Source of the DNA: Taudactylus pleione | Taxonomy: Eukaryota; Chordata; Amphibia; Anura; Myobatrachidae | Length of the DNA: 64,000 nucleotides | NCBI GenBank assembly: GCA_031769625.1 | Contig: JAUIMM010000519.1 | Coordinates: forward strand, 7,515,501-7,579,500 | Reading direction: 5' to 3' | Shown: positions 21,874 to 32,753 of the stretch, one piece after another | Numbering within the stretch: the first letter of the stretch is position 1 | How the letters are laid out: every line of letters starts with the position of its first letter | Program-made: the position numbers and the translations under genes | The notes under the pieces: model-generated | Databases searched by the model: none | What the model saw: the letters and a program-made list of their open reading frames with translations, nothing else | Told to the model about the DNA's origin: nothing

Positions 21874-21890
21874 ATAGAAAAAGAAGAATC
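21874..21890. repeat. Target-site duplication of L1-B (right)
   Basis: 'atagaaaaagaagaatc', identical to 14559–14575. Confidence 0.95.
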
Positions 21891-22787
21891 TTTGAGAAAA
21901 AAAGATCCGGTTAGAGAGGAAGCCAGCAGATTGAGTTCTTGCGATTAGAGTTCTAGGCCCATTTGAACTAAATGGGAGTAATAAAAAGATCCAAATCACC
22001 TCGAAGCTGATCTTCTGGATCACACACACTAGATCAAATGAATGGAGGGGATAACAAAATGGAACTGTGATACTGAAAGTTTGCCGCCCAGCTCAGTGGC
22101 TCTGGATGCTCATTTGGGGTACAGTATGACACTACTGTGGCATGCTTGGTCTGCAAATTAAAAATGCTATCTGAGCAGAGGTATCCAGGACACCAGGGTT
22201 TACTATGTTGCCATTAACTCCTGGATGAAACGAAACCACAACACACATTTAGGCTGGCATAATTTGTAACCAGCTGACAATTAAAAAGATCATATGGGAC
22301 TGCTCCATCCACCAGCAAAGGGAGGCAATGGTTCTACAAGACAAATGACTGAGACTCGATGCCATCTTTCGAAAAGGGGAAGCACGTAGGTCAAGGCAAA
22401 ACCTTAATACTCCAGAATAATTGCAAATCTGCAGCGCAATCCTGCAGGAGGAGGAGTTTACAGCCTCCAATGCAGAAACTTGTCATCCCTAGCTTTACCC
22501 ATCTCTATGCAGCAGAAAAACTCAAAGAAAACTGGGGTATGTCAAGCAGATGAAATGAGGGAACTTGATGACAAAAAGGATCAAAAAAGGGACAGAGATA
22601 TAATGCAAGTGTTACCTTTGAAACATGGGTCTGGTATGGATAGATCCATACCAGACCCCCCCCTTGGCAGGTGCAAAATTTGTTGCAGGATACAGCTAAG
22701 ATGGCAAAGAGACCATCTTTGTCCTGAAGGTAGTCTTGGTCATCCATTTAATGGACCTAATATGGCGGCTGGTTTGACGGCTCTTAA
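21891..22787 (-). other. Unassigned intronic sequence between L1-B and old DIRS
   Basis: Continuation of the DNA that L1-B interrupted, running up to the internal complementary region of the old DIRS element. No exon, no intact frame above about 110 codons, and no clear repeat ends. It may contain the diverged left end of the old DIRS element. Confidence 0.45.
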
Positions 22788-22801
22788 TTTCTTCTTCAGT
22801 G

Positions 22802-23310
22802 TCAATAGGGATGACTCATAGCAGTTTCCCTAAGGGTGGGAACACTCCTGAGCAGAAAGTAGAACCAGACGTCCAAAGGAGGCATCTTGAGAAGCAAAGG
22901 TATCAAAGGCATAGAACATGAGAAAGGTGTGGACGGAAGACCACATGGCCACCTTGCACAATTGCTCAGCAGAAGTGTCACGTCGAACCGCCCACGAGGG
23001 TTCCACAGAGTAGAATGAGCTGTAACCCTGTTTGGAACAGGAAGATCAGCTTGCGTGTAGGCCTTAGAGATTGTCATGCGGAGCCAACAAGCCAGAGTCT
23101 GTTTATTAGCTGGCCAGCCTTGCTTGTGAAAGCCATACAATACAAAGAGAATCTGATTTCCTAAAGGAATTCATACGATCCACTTAAATGTGAAGAGCAT
23201 GAACCACATCCAAGGAGGCTTCACCTGCAGAAAGATCTGAGGACTGGGAGGCCAGAACCACAATCTCTTCATTCAAATGGAGCCGGGATATCACCTTAGG
23301 GAGGTACCCA
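22802..23310 (-). pseudogene. D0 tyrosine recombinase remnant
   Basis: The minus-strand frames contain FHKQGWPANKQTLACWLRM, close to FRKKGWPASKQTLAAWIRM in the young copies, followed by an AHST segment at the HxxR position and then a frame break. Only the catalytic C-terminal half remains, and at least one frameshift separates it from the active-site Tyr region. It is the same family as the young copies but clearly diverged. Confidence 0.8.
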
Positions 23311-24460
23311 GCCCTAGTACAGAGAAGAAGTTTGACACCAGCACTGGGCAAACTGAAGAAGTCGGCCTCCCACTCTGGGATCCCCCAGAGGGAGGCCCAT
23401 CCAGTCAGTCTGAGGGCTTATCCTCGGGTTTTGAAGCAGGGCGTTAGGTGGTCCAGGCCTGCTTGGTCCTGGTGGAAGCAGACTGCCTAGGAAAGGACTG
23501 ACTTTTAAGCTTTCCTTGAGGACGAAAGGACTTAACAGATGTAGTCCGAGGCTTTGTAGCAGTAGTTGCTGAAGGCAGAAATGCATTTTTTGATGCCACC
23601 AACGTGGTAACAATCTTGTCAAGGTCTGGGCCTAACAAGATCTCCCCATTGTAGGGTAACACTTCTAGGCATTTCTTGGAATCCGCATCTGCCTTCCATG
23701 AGTGTAGCCACAGGGTACGGCGGGCAGACACTGTCGCGGCCGAGACTCTGGAGGTTAGGAGACTGGCATCCAACGTTGCTTCTCCAATATAGGAAGTTGC
23801 ATCTCGTATGTGTGCGACGAAAGACATCTGATCACTAGAAGAATCTGAGGGAAAAGTCTTCAAGTGCGTCAGCCCAGCTCTCTATAGCTTTAGCCACCCA
23901 TGCAATAGCCATGGTCGGACGGGAAACCGCTCCTGAAAGAAAGTATATCTATTTAAGGCAATAATCCACCGTTCTATCCGTAGGACCCTTCAAAGAGGTT
24001 ACTGAGGGGATAGGTAACGTAGCGCTTTTAATTAAACGCGTAACATGTGAATCCACCGCAGGGGGGAGTCTCCCATTTTGAACAATGAGCCGCAGGAAAT
24101 GGACAACAGGAAGTCAGACGTTTTTAGGGTGAAACCTCTTACCAGGCGTCTGCCAGGCTGCAGCCGTGTGTTCAGCTAGTTGATCTGATAGAGAGAACTC
24201 TGCTGAAGCCACATTCTGTCGTTTAAACAGTGGGTGCTTAGATTTAGGGGCTGGCTCGTCATCTTCTAGGAATAAGATTGATCTAACAGCTCGCACCGAG
24301 GCAGGACTCTCATCCTCCCCCAGAGGGGGAGTCAGTGTAAGAGAGATTAGCATCTTCTGCCTCTTCAGATGACACTTAAGAATCTGAGAGCTGTGTGGAC
24401 TGTGATAACACAGAATGCTTATAAGGCTACTGGGTAGGGGCTTCTCACCTTGCAACATAG

Positions 24461-25321
24461 AGCTGTATTCAATGAGCCGAGCCACGATACTTTTTCGCGG
24501 CCCGGACTTTCCACCTACTTCGCCTGTTTTGTAGGCGGAAAAGCATCGCGGCTGACCCAGCTTTACCCCGTATTCGATATGGAAGTATGCGAAAACGGGA
24601 CCCGGCGAAACTTGAACAGGCGGAAATCAGCCTGACACTCCCCCCAAATTATGCTCTGACATGGGGGTTCCCTATGGTACCCCCCAATTTGGCTTGCTGA
24701 AGGTATTTGGTGTTTTTAAACGGGCTCAATAGCTGCTAAATTGTGTTTTTCTATACGTGATGCAGAATAGTATTTTGGAGGGTTTTTTTTCCAGAAAATA
24801 AGTTATCCCAGCAAATTTGGGGTACTTGAAAATGGTGGTCAGCATATTTAAAATTTGCTTAAGTGAAGTTGAAAAAATCGTAAAAATCCACCTGCCGCAA
24901 GCACCTGCAATCAAAAAAACACTTGGGGCATACTTGGGGACCACCCCAGAGTCAAGTTCCCTAGTTTTTAAGTTTGTACCCAAACTTTTTTTTTTGACCC
25001 ATTTTTCAAAGTAATTTTTTGGGGTGTCCTTAAGTGTTTACATTTTTTTTTTGACAGTTTACCTTTGGAGGACTGTCTGAAGGCTGCAAGGGGGTTCCCG
25101 CAACGTGCACCCCAAAACCCCAATTCTGCACTTTTTTTCGCCTCTCATTCATAGGTGAAACTTTTCCGCCTATTACAATGCATTCACTTTCCGCCTAGGC
25201 GGAAAGTCTTTCAAATTGAATACGGGGTAAAAGTCAAACAGGCGAAAATTACGTAATGCGGCGAAAAGTTTCCGCCCAAAACACGCAGAAACTGACTTTT
25301 CGCCTCAAATTGAATACGGCC
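24461..25321. mobile_element. MITE-like element inside D0 gag
   Basis: The ends 'gctgtattcaat' and 'attgaatacggcc' are inverted repeats. Flanking bases 'catag' (about 24455–24459) and 'atag' (25322–25325) may be the target duplication. The interior holds repeated 'ggcggaaa' and 'ttttcgcc' blocks and no transposase. It interrupts the D0 gag frame. Confidence 0.7.
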
Positions 25322-25455
25322 CATAGTTTGAAAGGCTGTAGAGGTAGCCACCAGACTCTGTACTGAGCTAGAAAGTAGGTCAAACCATGGAGGGGGCACA
25401 GGAGGTACCTGTATCGCCTGAACCTGTTGCATCAACCAAGAGGGGGAATTACAGC

Positions 25456-25799
25456 CTGTTTATTTATTAACAGTTTCTTATATAGCGCAGCATATATTCC
25501 GTTGCGCTTTACAATTGGAAACATTTATAGAACAAAACAGGGTAATAACAGACAGATATATAGGTAGGAAGGCCCTGCTCGCAAGCTTACAATCTATAGG
25601 GAAATAGGCATTGATACACAAGGATAGGTGCTACATATTGCAATTTGGTCCAGCCAGAATGCAGAGTTTCTTGGTGGGCTGCATGATTCAGTCACACAGG
25701 AATGTCAGCTAAATGTCAGGAGTATGTGACAGAAAGACGTGTGAGGTTTTGTGTGGCCTGTGATAGAGGATGTAATAAGACATGTTGCGGTAACCCCAG
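25456..25799. mobile_element. SINE-like retroposon with target duplication
   Basis: Flanked by 'agagggggaattaca' at about 25439–25453 and 25799–25813. The interior ('tttattaacag', 'tatagcgcagcatattcc', 'gccctgctcgcaagcttac') matches the repeat split by L1-A at 6961–7224. About 345 bp, non-coding. Confidence 0.75.
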
Positions 25800-25989
25800 A
25801 GGGGGAATTACAACCGGTACCGCTAGGTGGTCCGCAATAGTAGCCAGCACCTGAGAAAAGGAAGCCCAGGGGGACTCTTGTGCAGGAGAGCTGGGGGTCT
25901 AATGGGCCTGGTGGAGTACAACACTTAACACATAACCCACCTTGTATCAAATCCTCCTCCTCACTTAAGCCTGCAGCACATAATTTGCA

Positions 25990-26130
25990 TGATAGAAGTA
26001 GCGTTCCCGCTAGGCTGTTTTAGCGGGGCGCGGCGCCCTGCCCTCCTTCTGGAGGGCAAAAAGCGCCCTGCCCTCACAGCCTGCGGGTGCCGTTCTCACC
26101 CGCGGGACGCAGTGTCCCGCGGGTGGAGAA
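25990..26130. repeat. GC-rich dispersed repeat 'cgctag..tgttttagcggggc', copy 1
   Basis: Shares 'cccgctag', 'tttagcggggc' and 'aaaagcgccctgccct' with 45450–45570 and, in reverse orientation, with about 50655–50825. Strong local hairpins (for example 'ccgcgggacgcagtgtcccgcgg'). Confidence 0.6.
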
Positions 26131-27159
26131 ACATGCGGTGTCCCGGTCACCGCCGGAGAATAGAAGCCGGGCGCATGCTGAAGGAGCGCACAGCACAAAT
26201 ATGGCACAGTGCAGTAACCAACTGTATGCAACAACCCTCGCAAATACATTTATTGTAGAGATGTGAGGCACTGGAAAAACTCTGCATACACCTGTATGCT
26301 AGGGCAAAGTAAGAAACAAAGGGAAAGATATATACTGACAGTATAGAGAAATTAACAGACAGGCAGAAATACCATATAAGTGCAGAAGGGCAATACAATC
26401 AACTACACAGATTTTGTGGTCAGTGACTCAACATCTGGTAGGCTATAGCGCTACATAACCTGACTCCAATGAGAGTTATGTAGGGGTAGCGAACCCTGCG
26501 TTTCCCTGAGAGAGCTGTGGCTGAGCCTGGAGAAAATGGCCGCCGGAGACCTGAGGGGGCGTGGTCTGAGGAGGAAAGCGGTTCAGGGAAGAGAGACCTC
26601 CGGAGAAATGGCGCCCTGAGCTGAGGGGCCGGGAAAGCTGACCTCTGCATGCTGATTTTTAACCACCGTGACGCTGGATTCCCGCTCCATATGTACCCTG
26701 GTGGTCTAGTGGATAACTTTGGACATAGCCTGTGTTCACTCTCAGCGCCTCCGGTCTGTCCGGAGACCGAAGGCATGACTGCCAATCTGCGGTCCAGGAT
26801 GCAACCGCCGGGTGCCGCTGGCCTCTAAATCGTCCCCAACACCAGCTTTTAACCACCCCAGTGGTCTAGTGAGGGAGCGGACGAACCAGTCGCCCCACTA
26901 CAGTGTCTCCCAGTTAGTCTCCACCACCGGAAGCAAGGACTGCATAACACACAATTCCCTGCAAGCGGGGAATCGGCTTGCCTGTTCTTCTTAGTTTGCC
27001 CGACTGCAGCCCTGGTTCCCAGTGGAGCAGCTAGCAAAAGCCCTGCTGGTGTCCGCCGAAATCATCAGACCACTTACTGGTGTTGCGGCGCCGGTAGTTG
27101 GAGCAGTGACACAGGTGCCCTTTTAGGACGCCTTGCTGCTTGCTCAGATGAACAGAAAA
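26131..27159 (-). other. D0 5' leader region up to the nested DIRS copy
   Basis: No intact gene. 'gaaaatggccgccggagacctgagg' (about 26529) resembles the leader of the young copies ('gaagatggccgccgaggagc' at 32174). The D0 leader therefore lies here, and the young element 27160–32910 inserted into it. Confidence 0.55.
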
Positions 27160-27349
27160 AATATGAGATATGGTAAGAACTTACCCTTGTTATCTCTATT
27201 TCTACGAAGTCCATAGGGTTCCACAGGATACCTTGGGGTATAGGTGTGACGTCAGTCGCAGGGCACCAAAGAGTTAAGCTTTCAGCCTCCCAGGATGCAC
27301 TAGGTCCCCCTCCTATACCCCGCCCCCGGGCCAAGGCACCTCAGTTAGT
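27160..27349. repeat. Left terminal repeat of DIRS copy 1
   Basis: 27199–27349 is the inverse complement of 32754–32910 with few mismatches. 27160–27228 is also the exact complement of 27495–27563, giving a 69-bp foldback stem. Confidence 0.92.
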
Positions 27350-27494
27350 TACCAAGCCATAGGCCGGAGGAGGAGAAGGAAGAGAGAGAACAAAGATCTG
27401 GACACATACAAGAATCACATTCTCACCAGAGGGAGACGGAAAACCGGTGACCAGAGCAAAGCCCATCTGCAGCACAGGTGCGACAGGGCGGGAG

Positions 27495-27606
27495 TCCTGT
27501 GGAACCCTATGGACTTCGTAGAAATAGAGATAACAAGGGTAAGTTCTTACCATATCTCATATTTTCTACTTCAGGGTCCATAGGGTATCCACAGGATACC
27601 TTGGGG
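27495..27606. repeat. Internal complementary region of DIRS copy 1
   Basis: 27495–27563 is complementary to the left end of the element (27160–27228). 27563–27606 is complementary to its right end (32867–32910). The two ends thus meet head to tail at about 27562, giving a built-in copy of the circle junction. This is the diagnostic ICR of DIRS-1-type elements. Confidence 0.93.
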
Positions 27607-27626
27607 ATGTCCCAAAGCAGTATCCT

Positions 27627-28650
27627 TTAAGGGTGGGGACGCTCCTGTGCAGAAAGGAGAATCCGCCGCCCGAAGGAAGCATCCTGAGAGGCGAAGGTGT
27701 CAAACCTGTAATACCTCACGAAGGTATGGACAGAAGACCACGTAGCAGCCTTGCAGATCTGAACTGCCGAGGCACCACGTCGAGCTGCCCACGAAGGACC
27801 CACAGACCTAGTGGAATGAGCCTTCAGAGAAGGAGGGACCGGTAGGCCTTCATGAAGATAAGCTTCAGAAATAGCCATACGGATCCAGGCTGCCAAAGTT
27901 TGCTTTGAAGCAGGCCAACCCTTTTTACGGAAGCCAAAGAGGACAAACAAAGCGTCCGACTTCCTAAACGAAGAAGTGCGGTCAACATAAGTCCTTAAGG
28001 CCCGCACAACATCCAAAGAGGCCTCACCCACGGAAAGACCCGGTGAGTTAAAGGCCGGAACAACTATTTCCTCGTTAATATGAAACTGGGAAACAACTTT
28101 GGGAAGAAACTCGGGCCGAGTGCGGAGCACTGCCCTGTTCCCATAAAAAAAACAAGAAAGGGGGTCTACAAGAAAGAGCCCCTAACTCAGAAACACGTCT
28201 GGCCGAAGCAATGGCCAGAAGGAAAACAGTCTTAGCTGTTAGCCATTTAAGATCCACTGAGCCCAGTGGTTCAAACGGCGGTCCTTGGAGAGCCCTCAGG
28301 ACCACAGCCAAATCCCAAGGCGCCACAGGTGGAACAAAGGGCGGCTGAATGCGGAGAACACCCTGCATAAAGGTGCGCACATCCGGGATTGTAGCAATCC
28401 TACGGTGAAACCAGACAGATAGGGCCGAAACCTGTACCTTCAAAGAAGCAAGGCGAAGCCCATGATCTAGTCCCGCTTGCAGGAAGGCGAGAATCCGAGA
28501 CAGACGAAACTCCCGCGGTGCATAACCTCTCGGTCGACACCACTGGAAGAACGTATGCCACACGCGATGGTATATCCTCGCGGAAGACGGTTTCCGAGCT
28601 CGCAACATGGTACGCACCACAGTGCTGGAAAACCCCCGGGACCTCAGCAT
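27627..28650 (-). pseudogene. Tyrosine recombinase of DIRS copy 1, frameshifted
   Basis: From MLRSRGFSSTVVRTMLRARK at 28650 to …LSAQERPHP at 27627. Catalytic motifs: ASARRVSELGAL (first Arg), KAHSTRSVGPSWAA (HxxR), ICKAATWSSVHTFVRYY (Trp/His position and nucleophilic Tyr). The enzyme would integrate the circular DNA form in the nucleus. A run 'cataaaaaaaac' at 28143–28152, where copy 3 has 'catgaaaaacc', shifts the frame and splits the protein into two overlapping parts (28707–28075 and 28130–27627). Confidence 0.9.
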
Positions 28651-28687
28651 GGCCGTCTCAACAGCCACGCCGTCAAAGACAGCCGAG

Positions 28688-30378
28688 TCAGGTCCGGGTG
28701 AAGGCAAGGACCCTGAGACAGAAGGTCCGGTCGTAGCGGCAACCGCAGAGGAATGTCCACGGACAGACCCTGAAGGTCGGAGAACCAGTGCCGTCTCTTG
28801 TGCGAGACCCGTACACCGGCAACTTGTTGTTGTGCCGGGACGCCATGAGGTCGATTTCTGGAAGACCCCACCTGTCCACCAGTAGTTGAAAAACGTCCGG
28901 GTGCAGGGACCATTCCCCCGGATGAACGTCCTGGCGACTTAGAAAGTCCGCCTCCCAATTGAGCACTCCCGGGATAAAGACCGCTGATATGGCCGGAAGA
29001 TTGCGCTCCGCCCAAACCAGGATCCGAGAGACCTCTACGAGAGCCGCCCGACTGCGAGTTCCTCCTTGCCTGTTTATGTAGGCCACGGTGGTAGCGTTGT
29101 CCGACTGGACCTGCACCGGGCGACCCTGGAGAAACCGCTGTGCCTGCTGGAGAGCATTGAAGACCGCACGGAGTTCCAAGATATTTATTGGAAGCTCCGC
29201 TTCTGTCGGCGTCCACCTGCCCTGGAACAAGTGTGGACCCGAAACTGCTCCCCAGCCCCGAAGACTGGCGTCCGTTGTCAACAGGACCCAATTTGGAACC
29301 CAGAACGGACGTCCCTTGTTGAGGTGGGTCGTCTGTAACCACCACGTAAGGGACAGGCGAACCTCCTGGGTGAGCACAATCGTCTGGGACTTCAGAGACT
29401 GAGTCAGCCCGTTCCACTTGGACAGGATCAGGTGCTGCAGAGGTCTGGAGTGAAACTGGGCGTATTCCACCATGTCGAACACCGACACCATGGAGCCCAG
29501 TAACCTCATCGCCGAGTGTAAGGACACCCGGCGGCTGTGCAGACAACTGCGCACCCTTGACTGTAAAGCAGAGATCTTGTCCTCCGTCACGAAGATCCTT
29601 TGCTGTCCCGAGTCCAATAAGGCTCCAAGATGCAGAATCCTCCGAGACGGGATTAGAGTGGACTTCTGCCAGTTGATTAGCCAGCCGTGCCGTTGCAGCA
29701 GTGCAATGGTCAGGTCCAAGTGGCGTAACAGGAGCTCTGGAGATCCTGCCACCAATAACAGGTCGTCCAAATACGGCAACATGCGGACTCCCTGCAGCCG
29801 CAGAGAAGCCGCCATGACCGCCATCACCTTGGTGAAAACACGCGGTGCTGTTGCCAGGCCAAAAGGTAACGCCCGAAACTGGAAGTGGTCGCTGCTGATT
29901 GCGAACCTGAGGAACTGTTGATGGCGCCAAAGAATAGGGACATGCAGGTAAGCGTCCTGTATGTCCAATGACACCAAGTAGTCCCCAGGTTCCAGCGCCA
30001 GAATGATGGACCGTAGGGTCTCCATCCGAAACTTCGGGACCCGCAAAGACTTGTTGAGTGCTTTGAGGTTGAGAATCGGACGATATGACCCTGGCCCCTC
30101 TGGGAGAATGGAACCGCCACTATAACTCCAGCCTGGAGCATAGTGTGCAATACCTTCCGCAGCTCCGTAGCCTTGTTCCGGTCTGATGGGAGACCCGTGG
30201 TGAAGAAGCGAGCCGGGGGTCTGTGCCGGAAGGAGAGGGCGTATCCGTGAGAAACCACCTCCAGAACCCAAGTGTCTGTCGTAGTGGTCGACCAACACTG
30301 GGCGAACTGTAGCAGGCGGCCTCCCACCCTGGGATCCCCCAAAGGGAGGCCCGGACCGTCAGGCCGCAGGCTTGTCAT
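28688..30378 (-). pseudogene. Reverse transcriptase–RNase H (pol) of DIRS copy 1
   Basis: Probable start MTSLRPDGPGLPLG at 30378. A 40-bp deletion near 30105 breaks the N-terminal part of the RT, so the frame changes there. The downstream frame is open to 28688 and shows LKALNKSLRVPKF, VSLDIQDAYLHVPI, FRALPFGLATAPRVF and the catalytic LPYLDDLLLVAG. RNase H motifs follow (TTDASLRGWGAV, NILELRAVFNAL, QSDNATTVAYINRQGG). After that comes the tail conserved in DIRS-type pol (GLPEIDLMASRHN). A second deletion of 151 bp near 28800 removes part of that tail. Confidence 0.9.
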
Positions 30379-30448
30379 CTGGCTTGGGGGCCGGACGTCT
30401 GGTACTCCATGCCTGCTTCCGGGGCTTGACCGATTTCTTAGGGCCAGC

Positions 30449-31819
30449 CTATCGAGGAAACGACTGTGGTTTGGGCCTGCCCTGGGCCCTAGATGACCGA
30501 AAGGACGATGGTCCCGAACCAGAAGGAGCAGCGGCCGACGGGAGACAGGCAGATTTGGCTGCCGCCAGCGTGGCCACAATCTTATCCAGATCCGGACCGA
30601 AGAGAACTTCTCCGGTAAACGGTAACGCTTCCAGACCTTTCTTGGAATCTGCGTCCGCCTTCCAGGATCGCAGCCACAAGGTGCGACGAGCAGCTACCGC
30701 TGCTGAAGAAATTCTAGACACCAGAGTACTAATGTCTAGAGCCGCCTCGTTGATGTAGGTGGCCGAATCACGGAGATTGCCAATCAACTCCGCCTGATCG
30801 GCCGGACAGTCGGATTCAAAAGAAGCCTCTAATGAATCCGCCCAGCGCTCCATCGCTCTGGCAACCCAGCAAATGGCCATAGCCGGCCGTGCTGCCCCCC
30901 CTGCAAGGGAATAAGCGGACTTCAGGCAGATTTCTACCTTGCGGTCCGTAGCATCCTTAAGGGAGGACATGGATGGCATCGGCAATGTGGCACTACGGAC
31001 AAGACGGGTCACGTGAGAATCCACCTGTGGAGGGGATTCCCACTTCGCAAAATAATTATCCGCGAACGGATAAGCCACCGCCAGGCGTCTCTGCGGCTGG
31101 TATCTTTTGCCAGGTTGTTTCCACGCCTCCTCTAAATGGTCCACCAACTGACCCGAAAGAGGAAAGACTGTGGCATCGCCCTTCACATCTTTGAAAAAGG
31201 CATACTTAGATTTAGCCGCTGGGGGAACTTCGTCCTCAATCACCAAGGCTGTGCGGACCGCCCGAATAAGTCCAGGAATATATACTTTGGACTTAGCATC
31301 AGCGTCCTTAGTATGGAGAGGTTCCTGATCGTAAGGATCTAGAATCTCCCCATCATCAGACGTCCCTTCGTCATCCTCATAAGGAGCGGACAGAGACGCC
31401 ACCGGCCTTTTATGAGACCGCATCACAGACTCCCCTTGCAACACATCCGACAAGTGCTGTACAGAACTCGTCAGGGAGTTAACCCACGCTGGCTCCTGAG
31501 AACCCGGGAGCGGGGAAATAGGGAGACTGTGGGGTACCACCAATTGTCGTGGGAACCCCTGCATGGGTGACGACACCACAGACTGCTGGGACAAACCCAT
31601 CGGAGTAAACGCGGGCTGCGGAGCTAACTGGCCCACTAAAGCTGTTATCGCCTGAGCGAAACAAGCCCAGGGCGGCTCCTGTACCGGTGCTGTAACCGTA
31701 ATAGGCCGCGCCATGGACAAACACTGCCGGCAAAGGCCCTCCGCGCTACCCTCCCCCTCCGCTAACGGTACTTTGCACGTGGTACACTGTAGCCGGAGGG
31801 GAAACTCACTTTCAGACAT
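30449..31819 (-). CDS. Gag-like protein of DIRS copy 1 (456 aa, intact)
   Basis: The only full-length gag frame among the young copies. It starts MSESEFPLRLQCTTC and carries an N-terminal CX2C–X14–CX2C zinc motif (Cys12, 15, 30, 33), not the retroviral CCHC knuckle. A Pro/Gln-rich middle is followed by an acidic patch (YEDDEGTSDDGEI, about 145–160), a conserved block (AAKSKYAFFKDVKGDATVF, about 205–225) and a helical C-terminal half ending in a basic Ser/Pro-rich tail. In DIRS elements this first ORF is thought to package the RNA; the precise role is not established. Confidence 0.88.
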   Translation of the reverse strand: MSESEFPLRLQCTTCKVPLAEGEGSAEGLCRQCLSMARPITVTAPVQEPPWACFAQAITALVGQLAPQPAFTPMGLSQQSVVSSPMQGFPRQLVVPHSLPISPLPGSQEPAWVNSLTSSVQHLSDVLQGESVMRSHKRPVASLSAPYEDDEGTSDDGEILDPYDQEPLHTKDADAKSKVYIPGLIRAVRTALVIEDEVPPAAKSKYAFFKDVKGDATVFPLSGQLVDHLEEAWKQPGKRYQPQRRLAVAYPFADNYFAKWESPPQVDSHVTRLVRSATLPMPSMSSLKDATDRKVEICLKSAYSLAGGAARPAMAICWVARAMERWADSLEASFESDCPADQAELIGNLRDSATYINEAALDISTLVSRISSAAVAARRTLWLRSWKADADSKKGLEALPFTGEVLFGPDLDKIVATLAAAKSACLPSAAAPSGSGPSSFRSSRAQGRPKPQSFPR

Positions 31820-32753
31820 GATGGCACCACGTATGTGACCTCTCTCACCAATTAAGTATTAAATAGGCGAGAGACCACCCTGCAGCACCGCACCGCAAGG
31901 GCTTTAGCAGAAAGAACAGGGACAGTAATAAAGCTGACAGTTTAGATGAAGAAAAGATTACAGGCAGCAGCGCTAGCACAGTCACATACAATGCAGAGAA
32001 ATAACAATTCCTGCACTAACAGCGCTGATCACTCAACTACACAGACACAGGGCCTGGTAGGACACAGCGCTGCATACACAGACCTGACCACAGCGGAGGA
32101 GAGGTATGCGGGGGGACCCAGACCACGATGCTTCCGTCCAGCGCTTCCAGCAGCGTTCACCATGCGTTCTGGAGAAGATGGCCGCCGAGGAGCAGAGAGG
32201 AGGCTGGCCTGGGGGAGGAGCGCTGCCACAGGACCAGTCGGCAGCATGCAGAGAGGGCTGTGTGCAGCGGGGGAGGCGCCGGCTGTGAGACAGGGAAGGC
32301 GCGCTCCCCTGGCATGCATTTAACCCCTGGGACGCCGCAGCGCTACCGCTCTGCTGCGGTCCGCTGTCCCAGGGGGTAGTGGAAGCGCAGGTTGGTCGCC
32401 TGGCTCCACGCTGCAGCCAGTCCCCAGGGAGCCCCCTGCCTGGGGACTTAGGACCATGTGATCAGCGGGGACCCACCGCGGGACCCCGCTGCTTACCTCT
32501 GTCCCCCTTGAATCCGGCCATGGTCCGGAGCATCTGGGGTCACCGCTAGCTGTGACCCCAGACGCCCACCAGCATCCCCGGATCAGTACCGGCGTTCTGG
32601 TACCGGCGGGGTGTAGGGAAGACAGCATGGACGTCAGGACTGACTGTCCATGCTGTACATCCAGTTGTGCAGCCACAGCTGCATGAAGAATAAGCTTCAG
32701 GGGCTCTTCTAGCCCCCACTCCAACAGGTGCACCCGACTCCGGCCGGGCACCA
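31820..32753 (-). promoter_or_regulatory. Leader region of DIRS copy 1
   Basis: About 930 bp between the right terminal repeat and gag, GC-rich at 32100–32730 with several strong hairpins ('gcagcgctaccgctctgctgc', 'tggggactta'). It should contain the element's transcription start if the promoter lies in the terminal repeat. No specific site is assigned, and open frames here are non-coding. Confidence 0.5.

Larger units (their letters stand above)
23440..25960 (-). pseudogene. D0 gag-like ORF remnant, interrupted
   Basis: Minus-strand frames around 23863–23444 contain ARRTLWLHSWKADADSKKC and LLGPDLDKIVTTL, matching ARRTLWLRSWKADADSKKG and LFGPDLDKIVATL in the young gag. Weaker similarity continues at 24114–24485. 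The N-terminal part appears near 25800–25960, beyond two insertions (24461–25321 and 25456–25799). Stops and frameshifts throughout. Confidence 0.8.

Noticed and set aside
27341..27553. 70-codon frame MVRTYPCYLYFYE… repeated at 52671–52883
   Set aside because: It lies in the terminal repeat/ICR foldback of the DIRS copies; conservation reflects element identity, not coding.
28644..29930. 428-codon minus-strand frame in DIRS copy 1, and its counterparts at 42317–43483 and 54129–55688 (5' part)
   Set aside because: These are out-of-frame shadows of pol; the RT and RNase H motifs lie in the other frame.
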